This document shows, piece after piece, positions 60,315-64,000 of a stretch of DNA of 64,000 nucleotides; within the stretch, counting starts at the first letter, position 1; each line of letters begins with the position of its first letter. The notes beneath the pieces were generated by a model that made no database searches, had not been told where the DNA came from, and saw only the letters and a program-made list of their open reading frames with translations. The position numbers and the translations under genes were made by a program. Origin of the DNA: Saccharothrix obliqua (GTDB lineage: Bacteria > Actinomycetota > Actinomycetes > Mycobacteriales > Pseudonocardiaceae); assembly GCF_019375475.1 (NCBI RefSeq), contig NZ_JAHXGQ010000004.1:710760-774759 (forward strand). The letters are read 5' to 3'.

Positions 60315-61397
60315 TCACGGGGAAATCCCCTCTCGCGGGTGCCCGACCGGGAAGCCGAACGCCCGCGGACCCGCGAGCCGCAGGCCCTCGGGCGTGTGCC
60401 ACACGGGCGCGGCCGGGATCACCAGCACGTCGACGTGGTCTCCCACGACGACGCTCTCCGGGTCGACCACCCGCCGTTCCCGCCGGTCCAGCAGGCACAG
60501 CAGGTCGGGCACCGCCGCGGCCACCGCACCGTCCACAGTGGCCAGCAGGAACTCGTTCTGGGCCTCCAGCCGGATCAACCGCCCGGCGCCGGTGTACTCC
60601 ACGACCGCCACGCTGGTCGGGTTCGCGGGCAGCCCCGGTCCGGTGGGCCGGGTGTCGTGGGACAGCTCCACGACCCGGCCGCTGCCCAGCAGCTTCGCGC
60701 CCAGGACGCGGGTGAGGTCGTCGAGCAGCGCGGTGTGGTCGGCGGCGGTGCGCAGGACCCGCCCGACGTCGATGAGCCTGCTCACCGCGCCGGGGATGGC
60801 GGCGTTCCGCAGGTGGCCCGCCGTGGTCGGGTTCATGGCGCACAGCATCCAGCCGCCCGCCGTGGTGACCGCCGCGCGCAGCAACGGGTCGGCGCGGGTG
60901 GCGGCGGCGTCCACCACGACGACGTCACCGGCCGCGCCCACGGCGGCCAGCGGCGTCAACGGCAAGCCCGCCAACGCGTAAGTGCTCTGCTGGATCAACG
61001 GCAGCACGCGGCCCATCCCGTCGCAGTCGACCAGCGGGAGGCCCGACACCGCCGCGGCGGCGATGGGGAACAACGCGTTCACCGTCGCGGCGGCCAACGG
61101 CATCACCGCGCGCAGGGGGTGGCCGAGCCGGGCTTCCAGCGCCCGCACGGCGAGTTCCGGCTCCTCGCCCGTGGGCGGCAGTTCCGCCAGCGCGGTCACC
61201 GAACCCACCATCGCGATCGCCGCGCACGGGCTCTCCGGCGGCAGGTCCGCCACGCCGACCAGGGGCACCGGGCCGTGCCGGTCCACCAGTTCCGCGACCC
61301 AGTCCAGGCAGGCGTCCACGATGAACCCCGTCGACGCGCTCAGCAGCCGGCTGCCCGTCATCAGGGCCGGCAGGTCGGCGGCGGAGATCTCCCTCAT
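60315..61397 (-). CDS. DUF917-family protein
   Basis: A 360-residue DUF917 protein. The family pattern is visible: PVPLVGVADLPPESPCAAIAMVGS, then PLAAATVNALFPIAAAAVSGLPLVDCDGMGR, and the C-terminal PAAPVWHTPEGLRLAGPRAFGF. DUF917 proteins are regularly found with hyuA/hyuB-type genes; a member has been described as an S-methyl-thiohydantoin desulfurase, but most are untested. The ATG overlaps the stop of the upstream HyuA-like gene (ATGA). Together with hyuAB it suggests a pathway for a hydantoin-like ring. Confidence 0.87.
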   Translation of the reverse strand: MREISAADLPALMTGSRLLSASTGFIVDACLDWVAELVDRHGPVPLVGVADLPPESPCAAIAMVGSVTALAELPPTGEEPELAVRALEARLGHPLRAVMPLAAATVNALFPIAAAAVSGLPLVDCDGMGRVLPLIQQSTYALAGLPLTPLAAVGAAGDVVVVDAAATRADPLLRAAVTTAGGWMLCAMNPTTAGHLRNAAIPGAVSRLIDVGRVLRTAADHTALLDDLTRVLGAKLLGSGRVVELSHDTRPTGPGLPANPTSVAVVEYTGAGRLIRLEAQNEFLLATVDGAVAAAVPDLLCLLDRRERRVVDPESVVVGDHVDVLVIPAAPVWHTPEGLRLAGPRAFGFPVGHPREGISP

Positions 61398-62620
61398 GAC
61401 GCACCGGTGGCCCGGACGTGCAGCCGGTAGACGCCGCTGCGCAGGTAGGCCACCGGGCGGGCGGTGTCCGCCACGACCCTGGCCGCGCCCGGTTCGCTGC
61501 CGCTGGTCGCCACCACGGTCAACGCCCGCTGCCGCACCCGTTCCCGCAGCTGGTCCAGTTCGTCGGCGGTGTCGGCGGTCGCGACGACGTCCAGCCACGC
61601 GCCCGCGCGGGCGCACGCCGCGCCCACCGCGCCCAGGTCGGCGTCGGGCCGGACCAGCGTCCCGGCCAGGTCGCCCACGTCCTCGGCCCCGTCGAGCAGG
61701 GCGACCACGACGTGGTCGTGACCGGCGGGTTCGACGGGTGTCCTGCTCAGCACCGGCCGAGGGGCCGCGAGCCGCACGCCGTGCGGTCCGACCAGGTCGG
61801 GTTCCACGTGGGGCAGGCCGTCACGCACGTGCCCGACGACGACCTCCCGGCCGACGAGGACCACCAGGGCGTCGGTCGCACCGCCCAGGACGGCCGCGCC
61901 GGACAGCCGGGTGGCGTCGTCGGCGCCCAACGCCAGCACGGGCAGCGACCGCAGGCGTTCCGCGGAGACCCGGCCGCCCTCGCCCGTGACGAACCCGCAG
62001 CCCACCTCGCCGGGCAGCGCCGCCGTGGCCGCCGCGCACCGGTCGACCAGGTCGTCGGCGACGTCCAGCAGGGCGGCGTTGAGCACGGCCGCCGCCTCCC
62101 GTTCCAGCAGGCCCGGACCGCCCACCTCGTAGGACAGGCACAGGCGCAGGCCGGGGCGGTGGGCGAGCACCCGGGCGGCGACCTCCCGCTCGTGGTCGGC
62201 CCGGCCGACGGCGCCGGTCGCGGTGACCACGAGGGTGTCCAGACCGCCCGCGGCGGCCAGCTCGGCGGCCTGGTCGTCGAGCGCCAACGGCGCCAGTTCC
62301 GCGCCGAACAGGTCGTGTCCCCCGGTGACGTGGCCCCGCCAGCCGACCAGCGAGCGCACCAGCGGCGACGGGTGCCCGCCCAGCGCGGTGCCCCGCGCGA
62401 CGCCCGGCAGCACCCGGACGGCGGCGACCCGACCGGTCACCGACCCCAGGGAGGCGTCCAGGACGGCGGAGACGTCCCACGTGACGGTGTCGACCCGTGA
62501 CCCGCTCGCCAGCCGGGTGAGCAGTTCGCGGGGCTCACCGGACCTGGACGCGACCAGCGCGCCACCGGCCACCAGCGCCCCGTGCGCGAGGTCGGGGGTC
62601 AGCCGCACACCGATCCGCAC
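61394..62620 (-). CDS. HyuA-like protein with degenerate ATP motifs
   Basis: A 408-residue protein related to the N-terminal and central parts of HyuA/oxoprolinase A but much shorter than the 680-residue HyuA in this locus. The N-terminus MRIGVRLTPDLAHGALVAGG aligns with MDIGGTFTDVV-type starts, yet the phosphate-1 residues (GGTFTD) are missing. The second motif VDMGGTSFD is replaced by a region around ALGADDATRLSGAAVLGG. It therefore looks like a non-ATP-binding pseudoenzyme or scaffold. It is the first gene of a three-gene operon with DUF917 and the PucR regulator. Function unknown. Confidence 0.75.
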   Translation of the reverse strand: MRIGVRLTPDLAHGALVAGGALVASRSGEPRELLTRLASGSRVDTVTWDVSAVLDASLGSVTGRVAAVRVLPGVARGTALGGHPSPLVRSLVGWRGHVTGGHDLFGAELAPLALDDQAAELAAAGGLDTLVVTATGAVGRADHEREVAARVLAHRPGLRLCLSYEVGGPGLLEREAAAVLNAALLDVADDLVDRCAAATAALPGEVGCGFVTGEGGRVSAERLRSLPVLALGADDATRLSGAAVLGGATDALVVLVGREVVVGHVRDGLPHVEPDLVGPHGVRLAAPRPVLSRTPVEPAGHDHVVVALLDGAEDVGDLAGTLVRPDADLGAVGAACARAGAWLDVVATADTADELDQLRERVRQRALTVVATSGSEPGAARVVADTARPVAYLRSGVYRLHVRATGAS

Positions 62621-62694
62621 CGCCCGCCTCCACCTCGTCCGGAACCCCGATCATCGCAAGCCGCGCGGTTCCGCGCCGGTCCACGCGCGGGTGC

Positions 62695-63015
62695 TCATTG
62701 ATCAGTCTCAACCCCGGTCCGCTCGACGACCTCGAACACGCCGCCTTCCGGCACGGAGCCCTCCAGCAAGGCTTCGACCTCAGCCGCGTTGCCCCGCCGC
62801 CACGGGTCGTCGACCCACGCGTCGTAAGCGGACGGGCTCTCCCAGGTCGCGGTCACGACGTACCGGTCACCACCGCCGACGGGCCGGTGCAGGGCCGCTC
62901 CCAGACAGCCCGGCTTGGCCAGAGCGCGTTCCAGCACCCGGTGCTCGCGGAAGAACTCCTCAAGCTCCGCACCCCCGCCGGGGCGGGCGGACAGGTAGAG
63001 AACGCTGCGAATCAC
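62695..63015 (-). CDS. Antibiotic biosynthesis monooxygenase-domain protein
   Basis: A 106-residue ABM-fold protein (dimeric alpha+beta barrel). VIRSVLYLSARPGGGAEL at the start, then a helix FFREHRVLERALAKPGCLGA, RYVVTATWESPSAYDAWV and a C-terminal strand FEVVERTG. Members act as small cofactor-free oxygenases on quinols or polyketides, or as stress-response proteins. The start is GTG at 63015, preceded by GGGAGGC at four bases. It points away from the CRISPR array, single gene. Confidence 0.8.
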   Translation of the reverse strand: MIRSVLYLSARPGGGAELEEFFREHRVLERALAKPGCLGAALHRPVGGGDRYVVTATWESPSAYDAWVDDPWRRGNAAEVEALLEGSVPEGGVFEVVERTGVETDQ

Positions 63016-63099
63016 GGTGCCTCCCGAGTGTGGTTTCGCCGCCCTGAGCGGCGAGAGCGTCACTGTAGGAAGCGCGTTCACGGCTGCTGTGCTTGGAGC

Positions 63100-63266
63100 A
63101 CCCTCATGAGGGGTTCGCCTGTGCGTGTGGCCCAGCGCGTGTCTTCTGGGGCAGAGGAGGCGTCCGGCCGCGTGCTCCGAGTAACGGCGCCTGCAACACA
63201 TAACGAGACGATGATGAACCGAATGAAAACCGCCCCAGGCCGCTATAAGGTCACAGGTCAACAAGT
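63100..63266 (+). promoter_or_regulatory. Probable CRISPR leader
   Basis: The 167 bases before the first repeat are clearly richer in A and T than the surroundings (for example CATAACGAGACGATGATGAA at 63199-63218, then a run with GAATGAAAACC), and contain no gene. In type I-E arrays with this repeat orientation the leader lies on this side. Its exact left border is not defined. Confidence 0.6.
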
Positions 63267-64000
63267 GTCTTCCCCGCGCCAGCGGGGGTGGTCCCCGGGT
63301 TCACAAGAGCTTCTGCGTCCTGGAATAGTCTTCCCCGCGCCAGCGGGGGTGGTCCCTTCGACACCGGACTGATCTGATCAATGAACCGGTCTTCCCCGCG
63401 CCAGCGGGGGTGGTCCCTGCCGCCCGAAGCGGTCCGCAACCTCCGGCCGGTCTTCCCCGCGCCAGCGGGGGTGGTCCGTCCGCCAGCAGATGCGCCACGT
63501 GACAGGGCAGGTCTTCCCCGCGCCAGCGGGGGTGGTCCCAATCGACGCATCATCGGACTTCTTGTTTCTGCGTCTTCCCCGCGCCAGCGGGGGTGGTCCC
63601 CACACCCGCCGCCGGGCCGCACGCGCCTACATGGTCTTCCCCGCGCCAGCGGGGGTGGTCCCGGCCCGGGAACGCCGTCCGACGGGGTCGCCGGGTCTTC
63701 CCCGCGCCAGCGGGGGTGGTCCTTGAGGAGGAGTCCCGACGCCCTCCGGATGGTTGTCTTCCCCGCGCCAGCGAGGGTGGTCCGTGCTGTGCGTCCTGCC
63801 AGACGGCCACCGGCCCGGTCTTCCCCGCGCCAGCGGGGGTGGTCCCTCATCGACGATGATCGGACGCAGCGGGGTCTCGTCTTCCCCGCGCCAGCGGGGG
63901 TGGTCCCTGCGCGCTCTGGGCTACGTCTACCGAGGCCGCGTCTTCCCCGCGCCAGCGGGGGTGGTCCCTCGGGGTGAGCCGTCGACACCACCTCGACGGC
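63267..64000 (+). CRISPR. Type I-E CRISPR array, at least 12 repeats
   Basis: Twelve 28-base repeats start at 63267, 63328, 63389, 63450, 63511, 63572, 63634, 63695, 63756, 63818, 63879 and 63940. The repeat begins GTCTTCCCCGCG and ends GGGGGTGGTCC, with an internal partial palindrome CCCCGC-N4-GCGGGG, the type I-E pattern of actinomycetes. Spacers are 33 or 34 bases. The ninth repeat has one change (GCGAGGG for GCGGGGG). The last 33 bases of the window have exactly spacer length, so the array very likely continues. No cas gene is in the window. Short translated frames here (DHPRWRGED-like) are artefacts of the repeat. Confidence 0.97.

Noticed and set aside
63251..63991. Long frames across the CRISPR array with repeated HPRWRGED-like units
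   Set aside because: They are translations of the repeat itself and occur on both strands.

Overview
The window is about 73% GC by eye, with GTG/TTG starts, frequent 4-base stop/start overlaps and many actinobacterial families (DUF574 methyltransferase, SCO6745-like protein, DUF6879, NB-ARC/TPR protein, actinobacterial LexA box, type I-E CRISPR). It looks like a filamentous actinomycete chromosome, most likely Pseudonocardiaceae (Saccharothrix, Actinosynnema or Lentzea type). The genus is inference; no marker gene is present. No tRNA, rRNA or intact transposase was seen.

Positions 1-14757 hold an aromatic catabolic island. A seven-gene leftward operon (10205 to 2797) encodes a ring-hydroxylating dioxygenase (alpha, beta), an 84-residue protein, a three-subunit molybdenum hydroxylase and a benzoylformate decarboxylase. 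A rightward pair (1054-2743) encodes an extradiol dioxygenase with all iron ligands and a cis-diol dehydrogenase-like SDR. Divergent from the dioxygenase lie a P450 with an unusual I helix, an aldehyde dehydrogenase and an MFS exporter. Together they could take an aryl keto acid to aldehyde, acid, cis-diol, catechol and ring-cleavage product. The ferredoxin/reductase partner and the later meta-cleavage enzymes are absent.

Positions 14978-19053 carry an SDR behind a LacI-type palindrome, a flavin oxidoreductase, an SCO6745-like protein and a methyltransferase. Positions 19392-28802 form a compact NRPS operon: cysteine dioxygenase-like protein, A-T protein, a 2067-residue ligase-T-C-A*-T-E protein with a degenerate second A domain, and a type II thioesterase.

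Positions 29176-49406 are mixed housekeeping and accessory genes: a secreted beta-propeller, a DUF574 methyltransferase, a BtrH-like protein, a small gene under a perfect LexA box, an erythromycin esterase-like protein with a phosphoribosyltransferase, a CPBP protease, a serine-less alpha/beta hydrolase, a nucleotidyltransferase/BON/phosphoesterase operon, a carboxylesterase, a toxin-less RHS protein, and TetR and AraC regulators. Positions 50120-52995 hold a coupled trio ending in an NB-ARC/TPR protein.

Positions 55056-62620 hold a hydantoinase-type locus (hyuA, hyuB, PucR regulator, DUF917 protein, HyuA-like pseudoenzyme). The window ends with a small monooxygenase and a type I-E CRISPR array of at least 12 repeats that runs to the window edge without cas genes in view.
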